From assembly GCA_019671135.1 (NCBI GenBank), contig JAHRHY010000008.1, positions 1,860,001 through 1,924,000 of the forward strand: DNA of 64,000 nt. Direction: 5' to 3'. A program made the translations under genes and the position numbers. Below the pieces are notes generated by a model. That model worked only from the letters and a program-made list of their open reading frames with translations. It did no database searches and was not told the DNA's origin. The stretch is from Linnemannia hyalina (taxonomy: Eukaryota > Mortierellomycota > Mortierellomycetes > Mortierellales > Mortierellaceae). Shown here piece by piece: positions 11,993 to 24,151 of this stretch (position 1 is the stretch's first letter; the number at the start of each line of letters is the position of its first letter).

Positions 11993-14540
11993 TGACTGTG
12001 GGTTGGTTTCCTGGTTGTCATTGCTGCTGCTGCTACTGCTGGGGTTGGTGTATCCTTGTGCAAAGCTGGTGTGGTTGTGGTTGTTGGTGGTATTGGTATT
12101 GGTATTGGTGCTGTCGTTGGTACTGCTGCTGCTGGCACCCTTTGACTATTGTGTGAAGAAAGAGGGAGCAAAGTACAAGGGTGAGTGTGAGAAGAAGTGG
12201 GGAACCAAGAACCAGGCACAAAGGGAACAGTCCAGATTGACGGAAGTGCGTGAGTAGAGTTGAGGGTGTAGAGGAGACTGCTGTTGAGTTGGGACTGACC
12301 TTGAGGTGGGTTGCCAGCATAGCGGAGAAGGGAAACGCGGTGGAGGTATGGTTATAAGAAGAAAGGAGGGGGTTTCGATCGAGATCGATATGGAGGTGCG
12401 AAGGAAAAGGAAGGAAAGGGCGAAGTTGAGTGTGAGTGAGAAGAGGGAGTGGAGAAAAAGGATGGGTGTGTATGATATGGAATGGAGTGGAGGAAGGAGG
12501 AGAAAGAGTGAGGAAGGGAGAAGAACAAAAAAAAAAAGGAGCAACTGTCTGACTGGTTGAGAGTACAAGGAAAGGTGCTGACAAGCAAGGTTGGGATTGT
12601 CCCGAGGAAGGTTGAGGAAGGGAGAGGTGGTGAGTTGCAAGTCCAAAAAGGCAAAAAACCGACCAAGAAATAACAACAAACAAACTGACAACAGGCAGCA
12701 GCTATGATATCAGAGCCACACTGGGGGAAAAGGAGCAATGGGCACACAAGAGAGAGCGAGAGAGAGCAGAGTTGGATCCCACAAGGTCAGATCTTTGTTG
12801 TTTGGTGTACTCCATTATGTGTACTATGCTTTTTTGTGCATGGGGTAAGGAAGCGGAGCAAAAAAAATACAATCGAAGGGTCAGTGAACACACAGAGAAA
12901 GAACAAGAAGGAAGAAAAGAAGAGAAACGAAGGGTCAGGGAGCAGCAGGAATGTGAGCGAGTGAGAAGTCCACAATGCCAGACGAGGGGTTTCTCAACAA
13001 CAGTAGCAGAAAAAAATGCTGGGGGAAAAGGATTAAGGAGTGAAGGAAGGGAGAAGGAGCAAAGGCAGAAAAATAACTGGGGAATTGAGAGAAGGAGGTG
13101 GTCAGAAGGGAACACGAAGCTACGCCAGCATGAATACGAACAAAGGGTTCTTTTTTGAACTTTTTTTTCGTCAGGGAAGCGAACAAACAATGCATTGAAC
13201 AATGCGGCGACAGAGATGCCTGTTGTACACAAGCGCAGGTGGTGATGACTTCTTGGCAGGACAAAGAAGAGAGACAGGGGGCGAGTTGAAGAAAAGTATC
13301 AGACACACAGGTAGACACCCCATGGTGACATTGGCGAAGGAAGGACGCATTGCAAGCCAACATGAAAAAAGGGGGCGAGCGACATATGATGGGGTCAGAT
13401 ACTTGGAGAATAAAAACCTCGATTACGAACAGAAACCTGTCTCTGCTAACCATTACAGCCCCATCATCATCATCACTCTTGAGGCAGATGACCGGGCTAC
13501 TACAACTCCCACAACGATATCTTCAGGAGTAGCAACATTATTGTCGTGACGACTGTTGGAAGAGGTAATGCTGCAATCACGTTTTCTTCCGTCTCTTCTG
13601 TGTCCTGAATATGCCCTCCTAACCGAAACGAGATCCATCCTTCCTAATGTCTATTAAAGGACCACCGGTTATTTCCCGGCTACCTCCCTTCATTCCTCGC
13701 TTTCCATGGTTTCTTTCGTCAAACTTTGTTCTTCCGCATCGACGCACTGCATGGTGGTGGTTGCGAGCTGCGCTGTTCGGTCTCAATTTCTGCACTGTCT
13801 GATCTCACTATGTTGTTGTCGTTGGTTTGTTTTGTGAATCCATCCCTCTCTTTCCGTTTCCCCCTCCCCCAATGCGCCCCTTGATCTCACTCTCTCTTTT
13901 GACGTAAGAAAACGTGCCATTGAGCAAATGTGTCAGTTTGGGGAATAGGAAATAGGGGAAGAGAGAGAGAAAGAGAGAAGAAGCAAACGTGGCCAGCAAT
14001 GTTTAACAACAACGGAGCGGAGATGAAAGTAAAAAAGGGAGCAGACGCCATGCCATGCGACAAATAACCGCCACAACAACAGCGATCAACAATGGCCAGT
14101 TCCAGTTGCACCGTGGCGAGATGAGGATCCATAGTCAGCCAAACAACGCGTTTCCACCAGTTGGTTCCTTCAGCGCGGTATTGCCACCAATTATTTTATA
14201 TCAACTGCATGTTAAACCCTTGTACATGTGCATGCAGAAGAGTGTGCGTCAGACCTGGCCAATGGTATTCAGAAGTGATCGTGCCTGGAAAAGGAAACCT
14301 AACCGTCATCCCATTCGCCGCATAAACGAGAAGGAATGGCTTCTTTGTCTGTGAGCATTTTCTCACACTCGCTCGCTCTCTAGCTTCATTGTTTCTTTTT
14401 TTCTTTCTTTCTTTCTTCCATTTCTCCTCCATTCCTCTCCTTCCTTGTCTTTCTCCTCCCGACCCTCTCTACTTCTTCTTCACTCACACTCTTCACTTCC
14501 ACCTCTAACTTCTCGCTCATTCATTCCAACTGGACAAGCA
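11993..14540. promoter_or_regulatory. Large divergent intergenic region, purine/pyrimidine-skewed
   Basis: About 2.5 kb separates the starts of the coiled-coil gene and the M64 peptidase gene. From about 12300 to 13150 the plus strand is strongly G/A-rich, that is C/T-rich toward the coiled-coil gene. From about 14380 to 14520 it is C/T-rich ahead of the peptidase start. Such tracts are usual near fungal transcription starts. TGG/TTG-rich low complexity lies at about 12000-12130. Long frames here are by-products of the composition bias. Confidence 0.4.
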
Positions 14541-16851
14541 ATGCGCACCTGTCTCTTCCTCTCAAGTGCAATCGCACTCGTCGTCCTTGCTGCAACCACA
14601 ACAACTGCCGACGCCAAAAAGACGTCCACCAAGGTTTCGTCCTACACCGTCCCCAATGACGAAAGCAATGCCATTGGATACTTCACCCTCATCGACCGCG
14701 AAACTCAGCACGACGGCACTCGTCTCTGCTCCATCTTGGACCGTGGCGAGACTCAGGTCTTCCGTAACCTCTGGCCCGCCAACCGTAGTGGAGATCGTCT
14801 ACAGGTCCTGAGGCGTAATGTCCATGATGAGGGCCACCACGGTGGATCTCACTCTCATGAGGAGAGCTTTGACTCCAAGGAGGCTAAAGATTTGTTCGAA
14901 CTTAACACAAACAGCAAGGAGTGGGCATTGATTGAGGATGCGTTCTTGGATGATGAGTGTGATCAGGTCAAGGATGAGACTCTCAACAACAAGGTCGATG
15001 TCGACTTTCAGGGATTGAATGGTGGTTCGGGGTCGAGCCAGCAGGTCTTTGGAAACCATGGCTCTGTTGCTGGTCTGCAGGAAGACGACGAAGTGGTAAA
15101 GAATAAGCCAACATCCGCTTGTGGGAATTTTATTCATACCAAAAGAAGGACCCTGGGCAATCGATGCAATGACAAGAAAAAAATTAACGTTTCGTTACCT
15201 TTTTTGAATGTGGCACCACTTTTGCTAGCGTAAACTGGTTGACAGTGGCCCTGACAGGAACCGTGTCGACATTGTCTTCATGGGCGATGGATACACCCTC
15301 GAAGAGCGGGAAAAATTCTTTGCTGACATGAACCGTCTCGTCAATGGTATGTCTCCCATTCGATACTTGTCAAGTGACAGAACAGAAGCAATTCACCAAT
15401 CGTATTCGTTTCTAACACTCTCTCCTTTTTGCGTCTAGACATGTTCATTGGCGATACTTTCCAGTCGTTCTCGCCCTTGTTCAACGTTCATGCGTTATTC
15501 AGGCCCTCCAAGGAGAGCGGTATCGGTGCCAACGGTCACTGGAAGGACACTAGCTTCCGTCTTTACAGAGATGGAACTGAGCTCCGTGGTATTTATGTTG
15601 CCAACCCCAGAGCTGCCCGCCAGGCCTGCCGTGCTGTCGGAAAGTACGCCTGTGATTTCCCTAGCTTGATCGGCAACGATCCCTATTGTAAGTCCTTTTG
15701 CTCTCACTTTCGCTCTTCGCACTTGCTATACTGTTCTTTACATGATAAACTAACGGAAATTAACATATGCTATAGATGGAGGATTGGGAGGAGAGTTTGT
15801 GATTTCGACGAGCTCCAACAAGTCAGGAACTATTGTTCTCCGCCACGAGCTGGGACACAGCTTGATCAACGTCGGAGAGGAATACGATGGCGGCCAAGTC
15901 TACTCGGGCGTCAACGCCGAGCGCTGGTCCATCCAAAACATCAAGTGGAAGCACTGGCTCACTGACGCCACCCCACGCGAAGAAAATAACATCCTCCGCG
16001 CTCAGGATTACGCATGGTACGATCTCAAGAAGGGCCCCTACAAGGTCAAGTTCAACTCTGACGGCAACTGGAAGCGTTGGTCTCTCAAGATCTCGCACTC
16101 GGGTGTTGACACCGATGACTCGTTTGAGGTCTACATGGATGGCAAGCGGTTAAACTGGACTTCTCCTGGAGGATATGATCGTGATTTCTCGGAGTGGGAT
16201 GGCGAGGAAGGGTTCAGCGCTGGAGCACACGAGATTGAGTTCCGTCAGGGCGCCAAGTACGATGATGAGCCTGTTGATGGATCTCGACCTATCCGCCAGT
16301 TGTGCTCGGTGACTATGCATGAGTTTATGGGCGAGGACCAATACCGGTTCGACAACAGTGTGATCTCGGCTTACCCTACCTATGACCTCTACGGACGCAA
16401 GACCTGGAGAAGCAACCACGAGTTCTGTCTCATGCGCAACATGTCTTCGACCCAGTTCTGCCCCATCTGCAAGGAGGGACTCTGGCACCGTCTGTTGAGC
16501 AAGGCCAGTCTGTTGGACGAAATCCAAGTCGATTGTCAGCGCGAGGATGATGACGGTGATGACGACAAAATCTCGAAGTTTGAGATTGAGGCCAAGTTGG
16601 TCCCCCTGGGCCAGTTCCGCGAGGACCAATCCAAGCGTGTCAAGGGCGAGGCGTACACCATCCGCTGGTTCCGTAACGGAATCCACCAGGTCGAATTGGA
16701 TGACCAAACCCGGATTGAGGTCCCTGCTGCGAATGAAGGCATCTGGGAGTTCAAGACCGAGTTTACCACCCCTGAGGTCCGCAAGGATCCCCGTGGACTC
16801 TTGAAGGCCAGCAAAGTGTTTGCTGTCGCCAAGTACCTCTGCTCGAATTAG
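14541..16851 (+). CDS. Secreted metallopeptidase of the M64 (IgA peptidase) family
   Basis: Four exons, 14541-15095, 15229-15346, 15439-15687 and 15776-16851, join in phase to 665 residues. The start at 14541 gives a clear signal peptide (MRTCLFLSSAIALVVLAA, then a Thr/Ala stretch). An upstream in-frame ATG at 14445 would bury it. A His/Asp/Gly-rich segment follows. Then come VDIVFMGDGYTLEEREKFFA, which is the entry of the M64 fold, and later YGGLGGEFVISTSSNKSG and HELGHSLINVGEEYDGG. The HELGH pair and downstream acidic residue fit the HExxH zinc site of the family, so it should be active outside the cell. Bacterial relatives cleave IgA. Fungal members are secreted proteins of unsettled substrate, and an IgA-related role is not implied here. 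A C-terminal region with WFRNGIHQVELDDQTRIEV may be a substrate-binding beta domain. Confidence 0.9.
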
Positions 16852-17425
16852 AGTTGCTTTAAATTAGCTTTATTTTTTCGCGTATCTACAAAATACATAT
16901 GTCGCCCTTACTATGTTGGTGGTGGAACTGTGGTTGGTCCGAGCAAAGAACATACCAGACAATCTTTTTTTTTCCTTTACTGCTCTCTTCCATCCCCCTT
17001 TTTGCCCCCTTGAGAAACCATCCTTGTCTTTGTCTTTCACTCTCTCCTTCCCGGCGCCTCCTGGAAGTATCTAACCCCTTGCCCTTTTTTTTTTTTTTTT
17101 TTTCCTCCTTGAATCATGCTGTTCTCAAAATGTCAGTGGCAGCCAGCTCCGTTCTCTATTCGTATGCTTTATCCCAGTATAATCCGTGAAAAAATAGATT
17201 GGTTTAAAATTCCTGCCTGGCACCTATCTCTTCTCTTTCTCTTTCTTCAACATTCTTATCCTCACCCCTCTCACTATTTTTGTACTACTTCACAACAACG
17301 ACCGCAGATCCGCGTTGCCCTTACTCCTCTTCCTTCAACCGCCCAAAGTTAGACTGTTCAACTGCCCGACTTCACTTCACCTCTTTCTCTCATTTTTCAT
17401 ATCTAATTCAAAACACTCCAAAACC
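16852..17425. other. Intergenic, C/T-rich
   Basis: The segment holds the 3' flank of the peptidase gene and the leader of the next gene. It includes a T run of about 20 near 17084-17103 and repeated CTTTCTC/CCTTC tracts. No gene is seen. Confidence 0.4.
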
Positions 17426-18085
17426 ATGCGTTACACATCCTTGATCCTCGCCCTGGCAGCCATCGCCACAACCTTGACAGAAGCCCAACCCGCTCCAGCC
17501 TCACCAGCCACCATAACCCCCGCTGCATCCGGAAACGGAACAACAACAAGCGACCCTCCCACTCCAAACTTCCCCATCCAAACTTTCGAATCCACACCCT
17601 GCACCCAATGCACATTCGCCTCCTTCCCCAAAGAAGCTTCTTGCGCAGCCCTAGTCCCCGTCGACATACAAGAACTCCAAGCGGCCTTTACCCCCACATC
17701 CGTCAACATCAATGCGATTATCACAGCTGCTAAAGGAAACCCGGCGATCAAGAACTGTGTCTGTCATTGGACAACGGGGACGTTTAACCAGACGACTGGT
17801 GGAGCGGCGGCGAGTTGTTTGACGAGTGAGCCTAGTGTTTCGGGCCCGGCTGTAACGGCGGGGGGTGGGGCGTCTTGTAATGCGACACAGGCGACGCAGG
17901 CGGAGGGCAAGTTTGGGTTGCTGGGGGCGTTGATTCATTGTGATGCGGTGGTTAGTCATTCGACGGGGCGGCCTAAGGATTCGGAGTCTGCTACTGCTTC
18001 TTCGTCTGGTCCTGCGAGTGCTGTTGGTGCAGGGGCGGTGGTGTCCTTTGGGGCGATTGTCCTTGCTATGGTTGCTGCTCTTTGA
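17426..18085 (+). CDS. Small secreted, Cys-containing protein with a GPI-anchor-type tail
   Basis: A single exon encodes 219 residues. The start at 17426 gives a textbook signal peptide (MRYTSLILALAAIATTLTEA). A Pro/Thr/Ser-rich linker follows, then a region of about 130 residues with eight cysteines, including PCTQC and NCVC pairs, and several N-glycosylation sequons (GNGTT, FNQTT, CNATQ). The tail is Ser/Ala/Gly-rich and ends in a hydrophobic stretch (GAVVSFGAIVLAMVAAL) with no charged residue after it. That is how fungal GPI-anchored wall proteins end. The eight-Cys count recalls small wall or effector proteins, but the spacing does not clearly match CFEM. It is probably displayed on the plasma membrane or wall. 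No specific family is recognised. Confidence 0.8.
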   Translation: MRYTSLILALAAIATTLTEAQPAPASPATITPAASGNGTTTSDPPTPNFPIQTFESTPCTQCTFASFPKEASCAALVPVDIQELQAAFTPTSVNINAIITAAKGNPAIKNCVCHWTTGTFNQTTGGAAASCLTSEPSVSGPAVTAGGGASCNATQATQAEGKFGLLGALIHCDAVVSHSTGRPKDSESATASSSGPASAVGAGAVVSFGAIVLAMVAAL

Positions 18086-18539
18086 GTGTAGGTGCGAGGC
18101 AGCTGAGAGAAACGGCTGCCATGAGCATTTTTTGACCCCCTTGTTTTTTCCCATGTCCAATTGAATTGGTGGGAATGGATAGGTAGTGGCAAGTAAAAGC
18201 TGGCAAGGAAGAGAGTTGTGGTAGTTAGACAAATACATTTTTAAACACATTTGATCCACGACTGTAACAAAACGCGCGCTTGGCTGGTTCATCAGTCACA
18301 CAAGCTCCATAAATTAAATTGGGGTGGCTTTGCCCAAAACGCGTTAGAACAAGTGGATCAACAACAGGGGTACCACAACACAAAGGCCGTCGCGTGTTTG
18401 TTCACTTCTTTTTTCCTTACTTTCTCTCCTTCTTCTACGTTCCCCCCTGACGATACCATTCGCCCCCCCATACTCCTCTGTCCTCTATCCTATTTACTCG
18501 TTTTACAATATACAATACCTTACAACCAACGCACCAACC
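18086..18539. other. Intergenic between the GPI-type protein and SANT protein genes
   Basis: It includes the 3' flank of the upstream gene and, from about 18400, a C/T-rich leader with TATACAATACC just before the next start. No gene is seen. Confidence 0.35.
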
Positions 18540-20125
18540 ATGTCATCATCATCAACACCCCGGTCCATGACCGCAGGAGCTCGCAACATCCTCCGCTCCA
18601 ATGACTCGGCATCCCTCTGGAACTATACTGTTGCCCCAGGTACCCCCCTCCCTCTCACTCGTCAAACCCCCCTCTTTTTTGACAAACCTCACTCTCAAGA
18701 CTACGTTATTGACATCCTTCCATTCTTTCCTCCTCTCTCTTTCTTTCTCTCTCTTTCTTTCTTCTCTTTCTTTGCATTACCATGGAACAGGATGGAGCTT
18801 AATTGAGGCCGAGGTGCTAAGGAAGGCCCTGATGAAATTCGGCGTCGGCAATTGGTCAAAGATCATCGAATCCAATTGCCTCGTCGGCAAGACCAACGCC
18901 CAAATGAACCTCCAGACCCAACGTATGCTCGGCCAACAGTCCACCGCCGGTAAGGAAAAACACACACACCCCCTTCTAGCAACGCCTTCTGGGTCCAAAG
19001 CAAAAAAAAAAAAAAAAAAAAAAAAAAAGCCTTTGCCACCAAAAATAATTATGTTTTTTTGTCAAGCTTAACAGAATCCTTTTTTTTTTCCTTTATGGCA
19101 TCATATTGGTGAATCACTAGAATTCGCAGGATTGCATATTGACCCAAGAGTGATTGGACAGAAGAACAGTTTGATCCAGGGGGACCATATTCGTCGCAAG
19201 AATGGATGTATTGTCAACACGGGCGCTAAACTGTCCAGAGAGGAGATCCGTCGTCGTGTCGCCGAGAACAGAGAGCTGTACGTTTCTTCTTTCCGTTTTT
19301 TCTTGTTCGCTTCTATCCGAAGGCGTGGACGCAGGATGAAAAAGGTGAAAGAGGCAGGTGGAACTAATGAGATTCTTTTTCTGATGTTGGTGCGAACTTG
19401 TAGATATGAACTGACAGAGGACGAGTGGAATGCGATCGAGTTACCATTACCCGAGGACGTAAGTTTCACGGGCATGTTGTCAGGACCTGGAATGATATGT
19501 TTTGTTGTGCGGAGCAAATTATGATACGCCGCAGATCGTCATTAGCTGACCACGACCTCTCGTTTCTTGTTTAAAAACGTTTAGCCTCAATTGCGTAAGT
19601 CACAGGAACTCACTGGATACTTTCAAAAGTTCAGGAGAATCCATGTCCAATCGAGGATGATGGTTATCTTAAAGCAAGCTCATGCTTAACTGGAACGATA
19701 GGACAACGAACAATTGCCGACCCATGAAAAGGGTCAACTCATACTTTCAGAGAAGAACGTTCATCTTAACTCTCCGCTATTGGTTTATTTGCTTATTTGT
19801 AATTAGTGCTGGAGGCAAAGAAGTCAGAAAAGATCCGTCTGGAACTGGAACTCAAGAACGTACAACGCCAGATCGCCATGTTGCGGAAATCTGGCGGCAA
19901 GAAGACCGAGGTAACCACGCATGTTACATCCACGCCTTTGCTTTGCTGACTAAACAAACCGCCGAAACAATGCTCCATTGCTGACCCATTCTCCGTTTTT
20001 TTTTTCTGGTGATCAAATTGTAGACGGATAGTGTGGATTCGCCAAAGACAGAGCTGGAGGACGATGATCGGGAAGAGTTCGTTGAAGACCAACCTTTGGG
20101 CAAGCGTGCTAGGATCGAAGTATGA
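18540..20125 (+). CDS. SANT/Myb-domain nuclear protein with a 10-nt microexon
   Basis: Seven exons join in phase to 228 residues: 18540-18639, 18791-18949, 19121-19277, 19404-19458, 19585-19594, 19807-19910 and 20024-20125. Exon 5 is only 10 nt (encoding Pro-Gln-Leu and one base), flanked by TTTAG and GTAAGT. Skipping it would shift the frame. The SANT/Myb repeat is GWSLIEAEVLRKALMKFGVG then NWSKIIES, with the usual spaced Trp residues. It is followed by QTQRMLGQQ, EFAGLHIDPRVIGQKNSL and a conserved-looking basic block (QGDHIRRKNGCIVNTGAKLS). The C terminus is a charged coiled coil (LEAKKSEKIRLELELKNVQR) with a basic KRARIEV end. A DNA- or histone-tail-binding role in the nucleus fits SANT domains. 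The exact orthologue is not named. Confidence 0.83.
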
Positions 20126-20417
20126 TTCTTCGTTTCCACTCCCCTCCCCCCCATTGTTCGTCGCATAATTATACAAATAACCTCAGCATGCATCATTTCT
20201 TATTCCTTATCTTCAATATGTAAATAAAAGCTTACTTTTTTGTTAGATGGTTTGTTCTAAGCGATGTGCTGTGGGATTTATTGTACAAGGGATGGTAGGG
20301 GGTTTTGGAAGAAGAAGAAAAAAGCAAAAGAGAGTAAAGGACGACGAATGTGTGGTGCTGAAGCGGGATAGCGAGAAATAAGAGAAAAGAAGGAAAAATG
20401 AAGGGACGCCAGACCTT

Positions 20418-21374
20418 CTAAGCAACGTGCTTAAGGTACCCCTGAGTAATCAACCTCTCCACATCCCCGCGCTTCACAAAATGCTCGGAATCCTTCCTCA
20501 AACTCAACACTGCCCCTGAATCCGTCACAATATCTCCACAATCCCTCACGACCCTCACCGTAATAAACACCTCCTTTGGCGGCTGGATCATGCCCAATCC
20601 CAAATCCAATTCCGCAAATTCCTCCAAACTCGTATACTCATTCCTGCAACCCCTCTCATACTCCTGAAAGAAGACCAGTTCATCGGGAGAGAGGAGCTGG
20701 GAGAGAGAATCCGGGAGTCGGGAAGTGTACGCCCAGGCCAGGTCCTTGATTTTTTCGACCCGTTGAGCGTGGTAGGCCATGAGGATACGTTTGTTGCGTA
20801 GGAGAGGGACTTGGTGGACGAGGTATTTTGTCCAAAAGATAGTTTTTAGGTGGAGGAGGCGAGCTTCTTTTGCGGATTGGAGGGCTTGTTGGCTGAGGTG
20901 GGGGAGGGTTGATATTGTTGAGCGGGAGGCTGCTGGTGCAATGGAAGAGGATGTCGATTGTTGGAGGACGGTCGTGGTTCCTGTTGTTGATGATGATCCG
21001 GGGACTGGTGGGTGTGGGTGTTGGACAACGGTCGTTGTTGAAGAATAGGATGCTGACGGTGCACCACCAATAGGACCATCCAACATCTCCAACGTTGTAA
21101 AATTCGGATCTACCTCTCCTCCTCCTCCCCTCCTCGCACCCTCTCCAGGAGCACCGTCCTCAGGCTGGCCATAGAGCAACCTCAACCTCGTCTCAGCCTC
21201 CTGCTCCTCGTGCTGCTTCTGAATATCGAAATCCCGAATCAGCGCTTGACAGGTCTCGTGAAGATGGCGAATCTCGCGTGTGATCGACCGGACAAGGGAA
21301 TCATTGTATGGCGGAAAATGGTCAATGGTGCGTTTGGTCTCTCTCGCCAACTTGGATGCCTCTTCTCCGTACAT
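20418..21374 (-). CDS. PSF1: GINS complex subunit Psf1
   Basis: A single exon of 318 residues. The start MYGEEASKLARETKRT and FPPYNDSLVRSITREIRHLH match the Psf1 N-terminal helices. The core YLVHQVPLLRNKRILMAYHA and LAWAYTSRLPDSLSQLLS follows, then FFQEYERG. The C-terminal B-domain-like part is EVFITVRVVRDCGDIVTDSG plus VKRGDVERLITQGYLKHV. GINS (Psf1-Psf2-Psf3-Sld5) joins Cdc45 and Mcm2-7 to form the replicative CMG helicase in the nucleus. Yeast and human Psf1 are near 200 residues. The extra length lies at roughly residues 68-165, a Gly/Ser/Thr/Gln-rich insertion (for example SSTTTVVQHPHPPVPGSSST). The insertion sits between helical segments and is likely a disordered loop. The gene is intronless, unlike its neighbours. 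Confidence 0.93.
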   Translation of the reverse strand: MYGEEASKLARETKRTIDHFPPYNDSLVRSITREIRHLHETCQALIRDFDIQKQHEEQEAETRLRLLYGQPEDGAPGEGARRGGGGEVDPNFTTLEMLDGPIGGAPSASYSSTTTVVQHPHPPVPGSSSTTGTTTVLQQSTSSSIAPAASRSTISTLPHLSQQALQSAKEARLLHLKTIFWTKYLVHQVPLLRNKRILMAYHAQRVEKIKDLAWAYTSRLPDSLSQLLSPDELVFFQEYERGCRNEYTSLEEFAELDLGLGMIQPPKEVFITVRVVRDCGDIVTDSGAVLSLRKDSEHFVKRGDVERLITQGYLKHVA

Positions 21375-21695
21375 TCGTTTGTCCTAGTTGGTTGTGTGAT
21401 GTGCTTTTTGGTGATGGTGGTGTTCGGCTGTGCTGTGTTGTCCTGGGATTAGGTGATTGGGGCCGATGGTTGAAGTGATGGTGGGACGGTTGGTTCCTGG
21501 AGGGTTGAAGAGAAAAGGAATGTTTCTTTTTGATGAATGCGCGCCGCGCTCTTTTATGTTTATCTCAAAGGTGTGAAGGAGACTGCTTTCACACTACAAA
21601 ATTGGTGGCAACAGCTGTACTTTTTTATTTTTTACGATCTATTCGCTCGCTACAACATGTTGTTGCTTGCAGGAAGCAAAAGGAACAAGGGCGAT

Positions 21696-24120
21696 CTATA
21701 CAGGCCTGGCAATCTCGTTCAACCGGCCAACAAGCAACTCGTAGGTCAGGATAGTCAGGGCACTAGCTGGAACAGTCCTGAGAAGATTGGTCGGCATGCC
21801 CTTATAAAAGGCACGAATCCCCTCCTCCTGGTAGATCAACTTGACTGCGTGAATGATTCCCTGGTACTTTGGTGGGTGGGTCGACTGGTTCTGAAGTCGC
21901 GTCCTGATCACCTCATGAGGGTACGTCGCAATACTGGCTGCCATCTTTGACGTCGACGATGCAATCAGGATGTTCGTGCTGCTCACTTGATCCGAATCCG
22001 CTGGCTCTACAATTGTGGTAAAGAAAGCGAAACGGTTCCATGTGAGTACAGGCGCGGTAGCTATATTCTTCTCGGCGATAATGCCAACGTGTCCCACCAT
22101 CGCAACATCCTGAATGAGAACTTACTGAGCCACAGCCTGAGCTTCTCGTAGAGTGGGAATTGAAGTGCAACGTGACTAATACCCATGAGTGATGATCCAA
22201 GACCTTTGTAGAATCCGCGAAGTCCCTCGACTCTGTAAATCGTTGCAAATGCGTCGAGTGTGTTTTTGTATCGGTATGGGGTATGTTCATTCTGAGTCTA
22301 ATAGCACACAGAAAAATCACCAGAATTAGAAAACACTCTGCATGAAGTTGATCTCTCTATCCTGTCAAAACAATCTGAAGGAATAAGAAAGCGTACCATG
22401 AAGCGTGTCTTGATGACCCAGAGTGGGTTCGTGATGGTAGTACTAGTTGCTCCTGCTGACATGGCTGCCACGATATATACAAACAAGTTCGACTCGTGGT
22501 GACCTACACAACGATTAAAAAGACAATATCTTTGGTCACTCCTAGTTCCGTTGAAACGTTTTGATGGGTGTGTGTCGAAATGGGATCAATTACTTGACAA
22601 GCAAACGAATAGTAGCAGTAACCGGAAGGATTAACAGTCGATGATCTCTTCGTACCAGTTTGTCTTGCCACCAGGTCTTTAAAGTAGTCGTACGCCGTAA
22701 AGTAAATCGCCCATGTTGGCAAATATCCAAATATCGTTGGTCCGAGTCCTCTGTATAATCCCCGGACACCTTCCTCTGACCAGATCCTGGTGAGAGTGCC
22801 TAGAAACCAGATTTGATAAGGATCAGAAACAAAACGCGCAGTGATGAGAGACAATTCCTGCATATGAATAATCGCGTGGATCTGTCCGACAAAATGATGG
22901 CAAGAGATCCTTCTGTGCGAGTGAAATTACCAGCTGTGCCCTTGTAGGACTTTCGAGCAGCGTTGACGACACCTTGGTTCTGCAGTCTTGTTTTAACAAC
23001 ATCCAGCGGACAAGTGACAACGGAGGTGACGAGTCCAGCGCCTGCTCCTGCGATCGTGTGCTTCAATTGGTCTGATTCCCTGTGAGAGTGAGCATGAATG
23101 TGAATGTGAAGAGTGAAGAAAACAAACAAAAGAGAAAAGAGATGTTAGATGTGTTAGTTGTTATCCATCAGGAAGCAGCCGAGATAACGATAATATTTTT
23201 CACAAGGAAAAGAAGAGACCATGGCTGGCACGAGTGAAGTTAAAGAGAGAGTCAGGACGATCGAATGGCACCGGAAGAGGACGGAGCGCCATCCGTCAGA
23301 AAGTGAACACGAAATCCTTTCCAAGCTCTCTTTTTTTTTCTTTTCCAACTAGCCCATTTTACTCTCATGACAAAGAATGATCCTTCTTGTTATCTTCTTT
23401 GACGCTTTCCGGCAGTGTCTGATTTGATTGTCTTCTGGTTGGCGCCCCGCCAGCCAGTCAGACGAAAGACAAAAGAGCGCGCCAAGATCGGCTTCGCGAA
23501 ACGCAAGACACCACCCGCATCCCTGCCAGTCACAGCCCGTGTCTTCAACTCGAGTTCGACTCATAAGCAACAAAGCAACCATCTCGCCGCAACAATGACA
23601 GGGGAAGGCTAAAGTATGGGTATGTTGCTCTACCACAATCCAACCCAGCGTTGTTCCTTTTCTTCGCTTCTTTTTTTTCTCCAGCACTCATACTCGACTG
23701 CCGTAGAATAAGAACCCTCAGCCTCTAACCTTCTTCGCCTCTTTTCAATGAATACTCATTCTTGTGAAAGGAAAGAGACCTCAAACCTCAAAGGTCATTC
23801 CTCCATCGTTCTTTTTTCATTCAGTACCACGGGCACTTCAACCATCATAAATGAATAGGTGAACCCATGTGTCATTCAACTCGTTTTGCTTGTTTGTTGT
23901 TCATTTGCACCTGGTGTTGAATTACGCCGTGTCAGCGCCGTGCTACCTTCCTGGACCTTATGGTTTTTCCCTGTGTCCGGACTTTTTTTTGCTTGTTATG
24001 TTTTTTATATTGGTTACGCAACTTTCTTTCATGATCCGACTCACTCTGCTTCCAACCCCTCACTCCCCCCCAGTCCGCCTCTTCCCCCATAGAATTCACA
24101 CGCCTTAAAGAGGTAAGGAA

Positions 24121-24151
<31 letters not shown>

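Noticed and set aside
12033..12691. Long overlapping minus-strand frames of 180-216 codons
   Set aside because: They lie in a strongly C/T-skewed leader region, consist mostly of Ser, Pro, Leu and Phe, and overlap in several frames at once. This is composition bias, apart from a possible short 5' exon noted with the neighbouring gene.
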